From: an uncultured Clostridia bacterium
GTDB taxonomy: Bacteria; Bacillota_A; Clostridia; TANB77; CAG-508
Length of the DNA stretch: 34,271 bases
Direction: 5' to 3'
Assembly: GCA_947627825.1 (NCBI GenBank)
Contig: CANQXO010000004.1
Location: forward strand, 1 to 34,271
Of the stretch, positions 15,630-26,200 are shown one piece after another; positions within the stretch are counted from its first letter, which is position 1; each line of letters opens with the position of its first letter. Under the pieces are notes generated by a model. It was not told where the DNA came from. It searched no databases and was given only the letters and a program-made list of their open reading frames with translations. A program made the position numbers and the translations under genes.

Positions 15630-16277
15630 TTACACTAACATTAACAATCCTAAGCATACGATCGGTACTGTAAGATTATCAGTACCTTTAATTGATACTG
15701 CTTCAACAGCTGTCAATACTAAACTACATAGCACTGATTTTACAAACCACAATGGGCTGTGCGTTAAAGCAAAATACAAAGAAGTTATTATTAGAGTTAC
15801 TATAAACATTGCACTTGAACCTGCAATTGATTTTTGTGTATCACATATTTTATATTTGTAACTTTTAACAAGTTGTCCAACAATTGCCGCTAAGCCATCT
15901 CCATAAGCCATAACTAATATAGATATCAATCCGAGTATTGGCTTTTTAATTATGCCAAATGTTATTATTGACACAATCAATAATGCTAAAGCGTAATAAA
16001 CTGTTCCTAAGCCCTCTTGTTCATTTTCATCTCTTTCCATTACTTTAATTAAATTCTTTTTGTATGAAACATAGTTTATTATTACAAATGTTGCTGGTGG
16101 AAATGCTGCAAACCATACGCTATCAAAGAAATACATTGCTATAAGCCACCAATTTCCAAGTGAAATATGTATAAATTTTCTACTTGCTTCTTTTCCTACT
16201 TTTTCAAATAGTTTTGCTATTATTATTACTAAAAATATTGCTAAATATGATAGTAATATTCCTATCCAATTTTTCAA
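15630..16277 (-). CDS. dolichol/phytol-kinase-like (DGK1/SEC59-type) membrane protein
   Basis: A 215-residue protein with about seven transmembrane helices. The order of motifs R-K-F-I-H-I near residue 33, E-G-L-G-T-V-Y-Y-A-L near 90, the catalytic-type A-Y-G-D-G-L-A-A-I-V-G near 125 and K-S-I-A-G-S near 148 matches the CTP-dependent polyprenol/diacylglycerol kinase family (DGK1, SEC59, VTE5), related to CDP-diglyceride synthases. The likely role is phosphorylation of a lipid alcohol for recycling of polyprenyl or lipid carriers. Such a role would suit the nearby glycosyltransferases that use lipid-linked sugars, but the substrate is not shown by the sequence. A GGGG with A-rich spacer lies about 7 nt upstream of the ATG. 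Confidence 0.78.
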   Translation of the reverse strand: MKNWIGILLSYLAIFLVIIIAKLFEKVGKEASRKFIHISLGNWWLIAMYFFDSVWFAAFPPATFVIINYVSYKKNLIKVMERDENEQEGLGTVYYALALLIVSIITFGIIKKPILGLISILVMAYGDGLAAIVGQLVKSYKYKICDTQKSIAGSSAMFIVTLIITSLYFALTHSPLWFVKSVLCSLVLTAVEAVSIKGTDNLTVPIVCLGLLMLV

Positions 16278-16319
16278 TTTTCATTCCCCTTTTTAACTTC
16301 TTGCTCATAGTATTATAAT

Positions 16320-16428
16320 ATAATTGTTGTTACTTATCAATAGTTTTTATATAATTATTGTCATTTATTAATACTTTTATATTATCATTGTCGTTTATTA
16401 ATTCTTTTTATACAATTATTGACTAATA
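16320..16428. repeat. three and a half degenerate 30-31 bp tandem repeats
   Basis: Units at 16320-16350, 16351-16380 and 16381-16411, with a partial unit at 16412-16428, share the pattern A-T-A-A-T-T-x-T-T-G-T-x-x-T-T-A-T-x-A-A-T. They fill most of the space between the divergent kinase-like and L,D-transpeptidase genes, and the last unit runs into the transpeptidase -35 box. Possible multiple binding sites or duplicated promoter parts; A/T bias makes some similarity expected. Confidence 0.55.
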
Positions 16429-16446
16429 CCTAAAAAATGATAAAAT
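16419..16446 (+). promoter_or_regulatory. promoter of the L,D-transpeptidase gene
   Basis: TTGACT (16419-16424), 16-bp spacer, TAAAAT (16441-16446). Confidence 0.55.
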
Positions 16447-16516
16447 ATCTTGTGTCAATCAATTGTATTTTTTAATAAATTGGGTAATCGTAAAATTAGA
16501 AAGGAACAAATTTTTT

Positions 16517-17281
16517 ATGAAGTCAAAAGACTTTAGTCAGAAAATTATAATAGCTATTGCTTGTATCTTATTATTAATAGTCAATATATTATTAATAATA
16601 TCTATTAACTCTGCTCTTTCTCAAACAGGAAACAAATCTCAAGCTAATACTTTTGATACTGCAGTTAATACTAATATTACCTATGAAAATACTTTTGTTA
16701 TTGACCTTGGTAATTCAAATTCTAATCCCGCTCAAAATCCTTCTGAAAATGTTCCTGAAAATCCTTCTAATTTATCATATTATATTAGAGTTAATTATGG
16801 TGCTCAAGTAGTTAATATTTATACTAAAGATGAAGAAGGAAATTATGCTATTCCTGTCAAGGCTATGATTTGTTCCACTGGCACTCATACTCCAAAATCT
16901 GGAACTTATACCATTCCTCAAAGATGGAGATGGGGAGTTCTTCAAGATAATGTTTATGGACAATTTGTTACGCAAATAACTGGTAATATTCTTTTTCACT
17001 CTGTGCCTTATACTAGAAATTATGACCCTTCTAGCTTAGAATACTGGGAATATGATAAGTTAGGTACTCCCGCTTCTGCTGGTTGTGTTAGATTGTGCGT
17101 CGAAGATGCAAAGTGGATTTTCGATAACTGTAAAAATGGAACAAAGGTTGAATTCTATTCAGATGAAAATCCCGGTCCTCTTGGTAAGCCTTTGTCTAAG
17201 TTAATTTCTTCTTATCCAGAGAATTTAAGGAATTGGGACCCTTCTGATGTAAACGAAAACAACCCTTGGTATACTCAATAA
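16517..17281 (+). CDS. L,D-transpeptidase (YkuD domain), membrane anchored
   Basis: A 254-residue protein with an N-terminal signal anchor (about residues 10-33), a low-complexity linker rich in Asn, Ser, Pro and Glu (about 40-95), and a YkuD catalytic domain (about 98-225). The active-site region reads I-L-F-H-S-V-P-Y, then after about 25 residues S-A-G-C-V-R-L with the nucleophilic Cys; the usual SHGC is SAGC here. Such enzymes make 3-3 peptidoglycan crosslinks or attach proteins outside the membrane. I chose the ATG at 16517 because an AAAGGAAC precedes it; the open frame reaches back to 16463 without RBS. It is divergent from the kinase-like gene and convergent with the GT39-like gene. 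Confidence 0.88.
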   Translation: MKSKDFSQKIIIAIACILLLIVNILLIISINSALSQTGNKSQANTFDTAVNTNITYENTFVIDLGNSNSNPAQNPSENVPENPSNLSYYIRVNYGAQVVNIYTKDEEGNYAIPVKAMICSTGTHTPKSGTYTIPQRWRWGVLQDNVYGQFVTQITGNILFHSVPYTRNYDPSSLEYWEYDKLGTPASAGCVRLCVEDAKWIFDNCKNGTKVEFYSDENPGPLGKPLSKLISSYPENLRNWDPSDVNENNPWYTQ

Positions 17282-17321
17282 ATTTTTTATAACTATAATT
17301 ATACTATATTGATTATGATAT

Positions 17322-18897
17322 TTATTTTAATAAATAAACATTACATGCATTTAATCCTTTTAAATGTTCAACAGTTGCAAACCCCAAAGCATTTTTTGCA
17401 ACTTCTAATACTTTATCGTTTTCTTGTCCTCCATTAATGAAAACGATTATTCCTTTTGATATATCTTTATTTTCAAATACTTTTTGTATGTTTTCTTCAG
17501 TCATATCCATATCTTTTGCTATATATGAATTATCTATTTTAGCAAAAAGCAAGATATCATCTAAAAATCTATTATGACTTGAATTGAAGAAGAATATTGT
17601 TGGTAAATTAAGTTCTCCTTCTAATTTGCTAACTATTTCTTTTTTATCTGTAAACATCGTTTCTGGTTCTATTCTTAAACATATCGGTGCTAACAAAACA
17701 GACGCCAAAATAAATACCATAAATATATTTCGCGTTTTTTCTTTTTCAAAGAATTTAATCAAACTATATAAATAAAATATTGCTATAATAAATGTTAATC
17801 CACAAATTGGAGCTATATATCTTAATTCTATCCAAGGAGAAGCTACTGCAGCAATAAGAAAATATGCCAAAGCTGGTATTATAATTATTTGTAAATATAC
17901 ATTTTTATCTTTATTTAGTTTTTTGTCAGTTGATAATTTCTTATATATAAATATCATTACAGCTAATACTACTAAGAAAAATAAAGTTCCATTAAAAGCA
18001 AATCTATTTAATTTTAATATATATTGTCCTATATTTTGTACAAATTGAGATATTTTTGTTAAGTTATCTAAAGCTCCTTGTCCTCTATACCCAAAAAACA
18101 AGTGCTTTATAGAGTATGGCCATATTATTAGTGATGCTACTGCTGTTATAATCATAGTTAGTGTATAAAAAGCTAAATCTTTATATTGTTTTTGCTTTAG
18201 GTATTTTACTAAGAAAATTAAATATAATACTCCTAAGAAAAAGATGTAATAATAGTGTGTTAGCACACCTGCTAAAGCTGATAATCCAATGAAAATTCCG
18301 CAGTTTAGTGTCAATTTTTTTATTTTCTAATAATTTTATATGTAAATAAGTTGTTATTAAAATGTTAAGTGTTGAAAGTGCATACATTCTAATATATAAA
18401 ACTGTTGTAAGAGAAGCCATTGTTAGTGATGAAATAAATGCTAGTACAATTGCCTTTTCTTTTGCTCTATTTTCATTTTTTAATAATTTCTGTAATATTA
18501 AATACATTGTTAAGGTTATAAATGCATAAATAATAATATTGACTATTACTCCTGGCCACTTAGAATAGTGTCCAACACTAAATCCCATAGCAAATCTTAA
18601 TATCAGATAATATAACGGTGGATGAACATCGTTTTTTTGATTTGTATAAACTTGACTATACTTGCCAATTTCATTTTCATTTACTGCCAAATAATCTTCA
18701 TAATAATCTTTAGTATGCCAAGTATCATAAAAATCATCATTTTCTTGTATTTCCGTTCTTTTATAGCTTGCTAAACCTAAAGAATAAGCTTCATCCATGT
18801 GGATATATACTTTTTGTGTGCAAGCTACTACATAAACTATCGCTTGAATTATTAAGAAAACGGCAACTACAAGTATTTCTTTTCTTTTATTGTTCAT
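17322..18897 (-). CDS. GT39-like membrane glycosyltransferase, frameshifted near 18330
   Basis: A GT-C fold enzyme, 524 residues once repaired, with about eleven transmembrane helices. The N-terminal half holds the first-loop acidic pair in Y-I-H-M-D-E-A-Y-S (about residue 34) and N-D-V-H-P-P-L-Y-Y-L, both typical of the GT39/ArnT/PMT set that use polyprenyl-phosphate sugars. That frame (18181-18897) ends in unrelated sequence after L-L-E-N-K-K. The second frame (17322-18314) resumes with L-T-L-N-C-G-I-F-I-G-L-S-A-L-A-G. They meet in a run of seven A on the minus strand (about 18324-18330), and one A less joins them. It could be a sequencing slip, a mutation, or a homopolymer phase switch. 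The acceptor is unknown. Confidence 0.8.
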
Positions 18898-18908
18898 AAT
18901 TTTACCAT

Positions 18909-18928
18909 CGTATAAAGCAATTTATACG
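18909..18928 (-). other. hairpin between RBS-like site and start codon
   Basis: Perfect stem CGTATAAA/TTTATACG with a TTGC loop (minus strand), lying between AAGGAG (about 18933-18939) and the ATG of the GT39-like gene. The AAGGAG is 31 nt from the ATG, too far unless the hairpin folds it closer. A possible translational control point. Confidence 0.4.
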
Positions 18929-19036
18929 ACTTTCTCCTTGTATAATATATTAGGATTTTAAGTTACCTAAAACTTTATATTATGTCACTTCCATGATATA
19001 ATTTTTATATTAACACAAAAAGTATTATTTTTTCAA

Positions 19037-19273
19037 CTACTTTTCTTTAATATTTGCAATACACTTTTTGCAAATTAATTTATCTTTAAATTCAATTAGT
19101 CCACTTTTCTTTCCGCAAAATGTACAACTATCATCATATTTTTTTATAATTATCTCTTTTCCCTTTACATATACTATCACAAATCTTCCAAGTTCTAACC
19201 TATCTCTTATTTCTTTTGGTATTACAAGCCTGCACAAATCATCTGATTTTCTAACAATCCCTTTCTCTTTCAT
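19037..19273 (-). CDS. AbrB/SpoVT-type regulator with C-terminal zinc-ribbon
   Basis: A 78-residue protein. The first 45 residues form an AbrB/MazE-type swapped-hairpin DNA-binding domain (G-I-V-R-K-S-D-D-L-C-R-L-V-I-P-K-E-I-R, then LELG). The remainder holds two C-x2-C pairs (CTFC at about 50-53, CKKC at about 69-72), suggesting a small zinc ribbon. This domain pair is found in regulators of Clostridia related to transition-state and sporulation control. The RBS is weak (A-rich). It is divergent from the XRE-like gene across 141 bp that contains a 21-bp palindrome, probably a shared operator. Target genes are unknown. Confidence 0.82.
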   Translation of the reverse strand: MKEKGIVRKSDDLCRLVIPKEIRDRLELGRFVIVYVKGKEIIIKKYDDSCTFCGKKSGLIEFKDKLICKKCIANIKEK

Positions 19274-19337
19274 TTTTTTCTTGCATGAAGTATTTATCGC
19301 TCAATAAATCATGCTCTCCTTTCTATTTATTTGTTTA

Positions 19338-19358
19338 TTTAGTACGCTCCGTACTAAA
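19338..19358. promoter_or_regulatory. palindromic operator between divergent regulators
   Basis: Perfect 9-bp arms TTTAGTACG and CGTACTAAA around CTC. Weak promoter-like boxes flank it on both strands, so one bound protein could affect both the AbrB-like and the XRE-like gene. Confidence 0.65.
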
Positions 19359-19414
19359 TTCTATCATAATAATTATTATAAAATCAATAAAAGAATTTAT
19401 TTTTGAGGTTTAAA

Positions 19415-19672
19415 ATGAAAAAGTTTAAAGGAAAAAGTAACGCTTATGGTAGTTTGATTGAAAAATACAGATTACAAAAAGGTTTCTCAAGATCTGATTT
19501 ATCAAGAGAGTTAGATTTAATTAATATCCCTATCTCTGGTGATGAACTTTATCGAATTGAGAAACAAATAAAAATTATTAAAGATTTTGAATTAATTGCT
19601 ATATGTGATATTTTAGATATTAAACTTGAAAATTTAAATGATGTCATCAAAGATGAAGCAGATGCATCTTAA
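19415..19672 (+). CDS. small XRE/HTH-type regulator
   Basis: An 85-residue protein with a single Cro/C1-type helix-turn-helix (Y-G-S-L-I-E-K-Y-R-L-Q-K-G-F-S-R-S-D-L-S-R-E-L). The middle carries an insertion (LINIPISGDELYRIE) also seen in Clostridial phage-like and regulatory XRE proteins, and the end is ICDILDIKLENLNDVI. The ATG at 19415 is preceded by GAGG at 6 nt spacing; an in-frame TTG at 19403 is less likely. Its operator may be the palindrome 57 nt upstream. No prophage genes are nearby. A weak inverted repeat (GATGTCAT/ATGACATC) spans its end. Confidence 0.75.
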   Translation: MKKFKGKSNAYGSLIEKYRLQKGFSRSDLSRELDLINIPISGDELYRIEKQIKIIKDFELIAICDILDIKLENLNDVIKDEADAS

Positions 19673-19699
19673 AATGACATCACTTCACTCTCTTTTTTC

Positions 19700-19987
19700 T
19701 TAAATAAAATTGTTTTTCTTAGAATCATTGTAAATTAATTTAACTGTATTATCCATTTCAATAGAAGATCGTGCATTTTCTAAGCTTTTAACATCATCTA
19801 TAAGTTGAGATACCGCTTTTCTTAACCATGGAACTGTTAATTCTACTATCATATTTAGCTTTTCTTCTTTTTCTTTGCTTATTTTTTTAAACTGCTCTGT
19901 TTGACTAGCTTCCATAGCTCCTTTGTTTGTCCAATATTCAATGTAATCTTCTTCTAGTGCAAGTTTTAGCTCTTTTTTATCTTCCAT
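19700..19987 (-). CDS. small helical protein of unknown function
   Basis: A 95-residue, charged, mainly helical protein that I do not recognise. It has no membrane segment or cysteine motif; the central part (EQFKKISKEKEEKLNMIVE) may form a coiled coil and is followed by a tryptophan-containing amphipathic helix (LTVPWLRKAVSQLIDDVKSL). The ATG at 19987 is chosen because GGAGG lies 6 nt upstream; the frame stays open to 20092 without support. It is convergent with the XRE-like gene and divergent from the NRPS. A regulatory or structural role is possible, but nothing shows it. Confidence 0.65.
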   Translation of the reverse strand: MEDKKELKLALEEDYIEYWTNKGAMEASQTEQFKKISKEKEEKLNMIVELTVPWLRKAVSQLIDDVKSLENARSSIEMDNTVKLIYNDSKKNNFI

Positions 19988-20159
19988 TTTGTTTCCTCCT
20001 TTTGGATAATATTTTTTAATCAACGGTATTATATAATTATTGCCAAAAATAGTCAATACTTTTTTCGTTCTATTTTTTCCAATTTCGTACAATTCTTTCC
20101 ACCTTTTTTTACTTTTGTAACTAAAAACTCGAAAAATATAATATTCTTCAATTAAATTG

Positions 20160-20188
20160 TTGCTTTTTTTATTTTTTATCTATATAAT
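20160..20188 (+). promoter_or_regulatory. promoter of the NRPS gene
   Basis: TTGCTT (20160-20165), 17-bp spacer, TATAAT (20183-20188), leaving a leader of about 55 nt that ends with AGGAAGG before the ATG. The T-rich spacer may bend DNA. I see no riboswitch or T-box in the leader. Confidence 0.6.
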
Positions 20189-20249
20189 ACACTTGAATTT
20201 TACTAAAAACTATAGGCTTATTGTGTATTTTAGGAAGGATGTTTAATAT

Positions 20250-23200
20250 ATGGAAACTTTTTTACCTTTGACAGAGCAGCAAAAAAATATTTGGGATTCG
20301 GAGGCATTTTACTCTGGTAGCAGTGTTAATAACATTTGCGGTTATATTTTTATTGAAGAAGTTGTTGATTTCAATTTGTTTAATAAAGCCGTTAATTTGT
20401 ATGTTAAGCACACTGATAGTATGAATTATAGATTAGCACTCAAAGGTAATGAGGTTTATCAATACGAAGCTCCTTTCGAAAAATTTACAATGGAATGTAT
20501 AGATGTTAAAGATATAGAAGAAGCAACTAAACTAAGTATGAGTTTATTAAACGAGCCTTTTGATGTTTTAAACTCAAAATTGTTTAGGTTTTATACTTTT
20601 AGACTTCCTGATGGAAAAGGAGGTCTTATTGGCATTTTCCATCATATTATATGTGATGCATGGACTATGAGTTTGCTAATATCAAGAGTTATGGAGATAT
20701 ATTCTAAGCTTCTTAAAGGTGTTTCTAATTTTGAAGATTATCCAAAATATGCAGATTATGTCCTTAGTTCTTCAGATTACTTGAAAAGTGCTAAATACCA
20801 AAAAGACAAGGAGTTTTGGGAAAATTCTTTTTCAAAAGAACCTTCTCTTACCTACATATATAAAAATCAAAAGCAATCAAGCCTTCCTATATATGATTGT
20901 GAAGGAGCTAGAGAAACTTATAAAATAGATAGCAATTTATCAGAACAAATTGCTACTTTTTGCAAGGACAATCATGCTTCGCCATATAACTTTTTTATGG
21001 CGATATATTTGTTATATTTATCAAAAATAAATAACACCAATTATGCCCTTTTAGGAACTCCTGTGCTAAACCGTGCTAACTTCAATGAAAAACAAATTTC
21101 AGGAATGTTTGTAAGCACAGTTCCTTTTGGTATGTCAATAGATTCTAACTTAGAATTTACTCAATTTTTGAAACAAGTTGTAACAAATCAAATGTCTGTT
21201 TTTAGGCATCAAAAATACCCTTACATGAAATTACTTGAACAAATAAAGGAAAAATATGATATTAATGAAAACCTTTATGATTTCGTACTTTCATATCAAA
21301 ATGCTAAAGATAATAAAAATTTAAGTGATGTATTATATAGTTCTCAATGGGTTTCTAATGAAAAAGTATCTAATCCAATTGAAGTACATTTCTACGATAT
21401 GGATGATAGTGGTAGTTTAAGTATTTTTTATAACTACCAAACTAATAAATTTAGCCAAGCAGAAATTCAAAATTTGCATCAAAGAATTATGAGTATGGCA
21501 GAATTTGCATTAAAAAATACTGTTATTAAAGATATACCTGTTATAACTAAGGCAGAAGAAAAACTTATTAATGAATTTAATAACACTGATTATAAATATA
21601 ATAAAGACTTATCAATTGTTGAACTATTTTCAAGACAAGTAAAAAAGAATAAAAATAAAACTGCTGTAATTTTTAAAGGTAAAAAACTTTCCTACGAAGA
21701 ATTAGATAAGCAGTCTAATAAAGTTGCTAATATGCTTTTATCTCAAGATATTACTCAAAATGATGTTATTGGGGTAATGTTAAATAGGTCATTTAACATA
21801 CACATTGCTTTATGGGGAATTTTAAAAACTGGTGCATCATATATGTTAATTGATCCAAATCTTCCAAAAGACAGAATTAGTTATATGCTAAAAAATGCGA
21901 ATGCCAAACTTGTAATTACTGATTTAGATTTAGATTATGAAAAAATAGATATATCAAAAAGAAGCAAATTTAGTAGTTCTTCGCCAAAAACTATGCCAAG
22001 TAAAAAAATAGGATTTTTAAGTAAGTTTTCTAATGAAGATAAAAATATACAATCTAATGAGAATAGATTTTGTGTAATTTATACTTCTGGTTCTACTGGA
22101 GTTCCTAAAGGTGTGGAACTAAAAAGGCTTAGCATTATTAATTTGGTAAATAGTTTTACACAAATTTTACACACAAATAATTGCGAAATGTTTTTAAGCA
22201 CTAGCACAGTTGCTTTTGATATGTTTATGGTGGAAAACTTTGTTTCAATTTTGTCTGGAAAAACTGTTGTTTTAGCAGATGAAGAAGAACAAAAAATTCC
22301 TGCTTTAACTTCAAAATTAATTACAAAATATAATATTGATTTTATAGTTAGTACACCTTCAAAAATATCACTTTTGTTAGATACACCAGATTGTTTGAAA
22401 AATTTAAAAGTTATTCAACTTGGTGGAGAAGTTTTAAAACCAAGCTTATTTAGAAAGCTTAAAGAAGCCACTAATGCTGATATTCATAATGGATATGGTC
22501 CTTCTGAATGCACAGCTTGCTCATCAAATAAATTAGTTACTGATGAAAATGATATTACGATTGGAAAACCTTATTTAAATGTAAAAATGTATATTATGAA
22601 TAATGATAATAATATACTTCCTATTGGTATTCCGGGCGAATTAGTAATTAAGGGTGATGGCGTAGGTCTTGGATATATTAACAAAATGCAGTTTGACAGA
22701 ATTTACAGAACTGGTGATATTGCAAAACTTAGCCCTGACTTGGATTTAATTTATTATGGTAGACAAGATAATCAAATTAAACTACATGGTTTAAGAATAG
22801 AGCTTGATGAAATTACCGAAAAACTAGTAAGTTTACGATATATAGATAATGCGATTTCAGTGATAAAAAAGGTTAATAATATAGATTGCATTTGTTCTTT
22901 CGTTACTTTAACAGATAAAAAAGAGAAAAATTATAACGAAAGAATAGCACAAATTAAAAAATCTTTGGCAATTAAACTTCCTAACTACATGGTTCCTTCT
23001 CATATTATCATTTTAGAGAGCTTTCCTATAACTTTAAATGGAAAAATAAATGCTAAACTATTGCCTGAAATAGAAATAACTCAAACAGATTTTGTAAAAA
23101 GTTCATCAGAAACAGAAAAAGCTTTAGAAAAAATATGGTGTAACATTTTAGGATTAAATAAAATAAGTACTAATGCCAACTTTTTCGAACTTGGAGGCGA

Positions 23201-26200
23201 TTCTTTAGCTTCCATTAGGTTAGTATCAGATATTATAACTAAATTAAATACAAAAATTGAAATCAAGGATATTTTTGAATACCCTACTATTAGTGAACTT
23301 GCAAAATATATAGATTCTACAAAAGAAACAGCAACTTCCGAAACTATAAAACACACAGAAATTAGTCCCGGAAAACTTTATCCTGTTACATCTAGCCAAA
23401 GAGGAATTTATTATAATGTAAGTATGATTGAGAATTCAACTTCTTATAATACTCCTTTTGGAATTTTGTTTGATAAAATGCCAAACATAAAAAAATTAGA
23501 AAAAGCTTTAAATACAATTATCAATTCTAATTCTTCTTTTAGAACTTCTTTCGTGTTAGAAAATAACGGAGTATATGCAAAAATTGAGGACCATATTGAC
23601 TTTAAATTAGAAGTTAAGAATTATAAAAATGATGATTTTGTTAAACCTTTCGACTTAGGAGTAGCGCCTCTTGCTCATATCGAACTAGACCAATATGATG
23701 GCAAAGCACTTTTGCAAATTGATATTCATCACATTATATGTGATGGTGCATCTATTGGAATATTTGCAAAAGAATTGTGCGATTTATATGAAGGGCTTGA
23801 AGTTCCAAAAAAGAAATTAGATTATTACGATTACGCACTAAATGAAAAAATAAATCCAAAAAGTAAAGAATATTGGTGCTCTCAATTTAGCCAAAATATT
23901 CCTTTATTAAACATGCCTACAGAATACGATAGAACTAACACTCTTTCAGAAGAAGGCGAAAGTATTTTTGACCGATTAGACAATGTAGAAGCAATTGATA
24001 GTTTTTGTAAAAAACAAAATGTTACTCCATATATGTTTTTACTTGCTTGCTATTATTGTTTATTATACAAATATACTATGCAAACTGATATAGTTGTTGG
24101 AAGTCCTGTAATTGGTAGAGATAATCATAACTTTGATAGAGTTATAGGAATGTTTGTAAACACTTTAGCTCTAAGGCAAAGCATACAACCTGCCAACTCA
24201 TTTGCCGACTTAGTAAATCAAGTAAAGCAGAATTGTTTAAATGCATTTGCAAGGCAAGATTATCCATTTGAAGAATTAATAAAAAATATTGATATCCCAA
24301 GAGATAATAGTAGAAGACCTTTGTTTGATGTATTGTTCATATATGAAAGTGGCGGACTTCCTAAGTTAAACTTAAAAGGTCTAAAAACTGAATACATTAT
24401 TCCAGATAATCACACTTCTAAATTTGACTTTTCACTTGAAATTACTCCATCTGAAGAAAGTTACAATCTTCGTTTAGAATTTGCTACTAAACTTTTTAGT
24501 GCAAAATTTATGAAAACATTTTTAGAAGGATTTAAAAATATTGTAAATAGTGTAATCAATAATCCAGATATTAGAATATCGCAAATTCAAATATTATCTA
24601 ATGCTCCTGTTTTATATCCAAAATTTGAATTTGATAAAAACTTAAGAATTATAGATTTATTTGAAAAGCAAGTTAAAGAAACTCCAGATAAAATTGCTTT
24701 AATTTTTGAAAACGAGCAATATACATATAAACAATTAGAAACTAAAGTAAATAAGCTTGCTAACTATATTAAAAATTTGCCTGTTTACAAAAATGAAATT
24801 TCAAAAGACAAGTATAAAATAATAGGAATTATGATGAATAGAAGAGCTGAGCTTATCATCTCTATATTAGCAACTCTTAAAGCAGGAGCTGCATACCTTC
24901 CAATAGATCCAATGTATCCAGATGAAAGAATCGAATACATTATAGAAGACAGCCATATAAAACTTCTTCTAACAGAAACTAAACTAAAAAACAAATTTGG
25001 TATAAAAGCAGTAAATGTAGATGACGAGGCTATATACAAAGAATATAAAGAATTTGACACTCCTTCTACAGCCGATGATGTAGCATATTTAATATACACA
25101 TCAGGTTCTACTGGAAAGCCAAAAGGTGTATTAATCAAGCAATTAGGCGTTGTAAATTTTATACTAAGTACACTTGCTCGTATGCCTTTAAAAGATAAAA
25201 CTATAGTAAATATTACAACCGCTTGCTTTGATATTTTTGTATTTGAAACACTACTTCCTTTGAGCTGTGGTATGAAAATTGTTTTGGCAAACAATGATGA
25301 GCAAAACAACCCTATACTTTTAAACAAACTTTGTTTAAAAAATGGTGTTCAAGTTTTACAAACTACTCCATCAAAATTTAAATTTTTAATGACCGATAAC
25401 TTAGAATATTTAAAAAAATTAGAGGTAATATCTCTTATAGGAGAAAGCTTTCCATTAGATTTATTTAAGAGAATTAAGAGTGTAACTAAAGCAAGAGTTT
25501 ATAATATGTATGGACCTACAGAAACAACTGTTGGCTCAACTTTAAAAGAATTAACCTCTACAAAAGAAAAAGTTACTATTGGAACGCCTTTCGGAAATAC
25601 TTTAATTTATGTATTAGACAATGACTTAAACCCAGTACCTTACAATGTACCAGGAAAACTTTTCATTGGTGGAGCAGGTATTACAATAGGATATTTAAAC
25701 AAGCCAGAAATAACCGCTCAAAGGTACATCGACTATAATAGTGAAAGAATATATGATACTGGAGACTTAGTAAAACTATTGCCAAATGGAGAACTAGAAT
25801 GTTTAGGTAGAACAGACTTCCAAGTTAAGGTTCGTGGATTAAGAATAGAGCTACTAGAAATTGAAAATGCCATTAGAGCATACCATGATATACAAGAAAC
25901 CGTTGTAACTGTAAAATCTATAAACGGTAGAGATATTTTATGTGGCTACTTTACATCAGAACAAAAAATATCAGTATCACTTTTAAAAAATAGTTTAGCT
26001 AAAAAACTTCCAAATTACATGGTACCTACATACCTTATTCAGATAAAATCATTTGCCTACACTCCAAATGGTAAAATAGACAGAAAACTTTTACCTGAAC
26101 CTGTAATTGAAGAAAAAGAAATAATAAATCCTAAAACTCCTCTTGAAAAACGAATATTGAAAATATGGAAATCAATATTATCATTAGAAAAAATCAGCAT

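Noticed and set aside
16278..16516. CRISPR-like array
   Set aside because: The repeats are adjacent and degenerate, with no unique spacers.
19640..19679. GATGTCAT/ATGACATC inverted repeat at the end of the XRE-like gene as a terminator
   Set aside because: Long loop, half within coding sequence and no directly following T-run.
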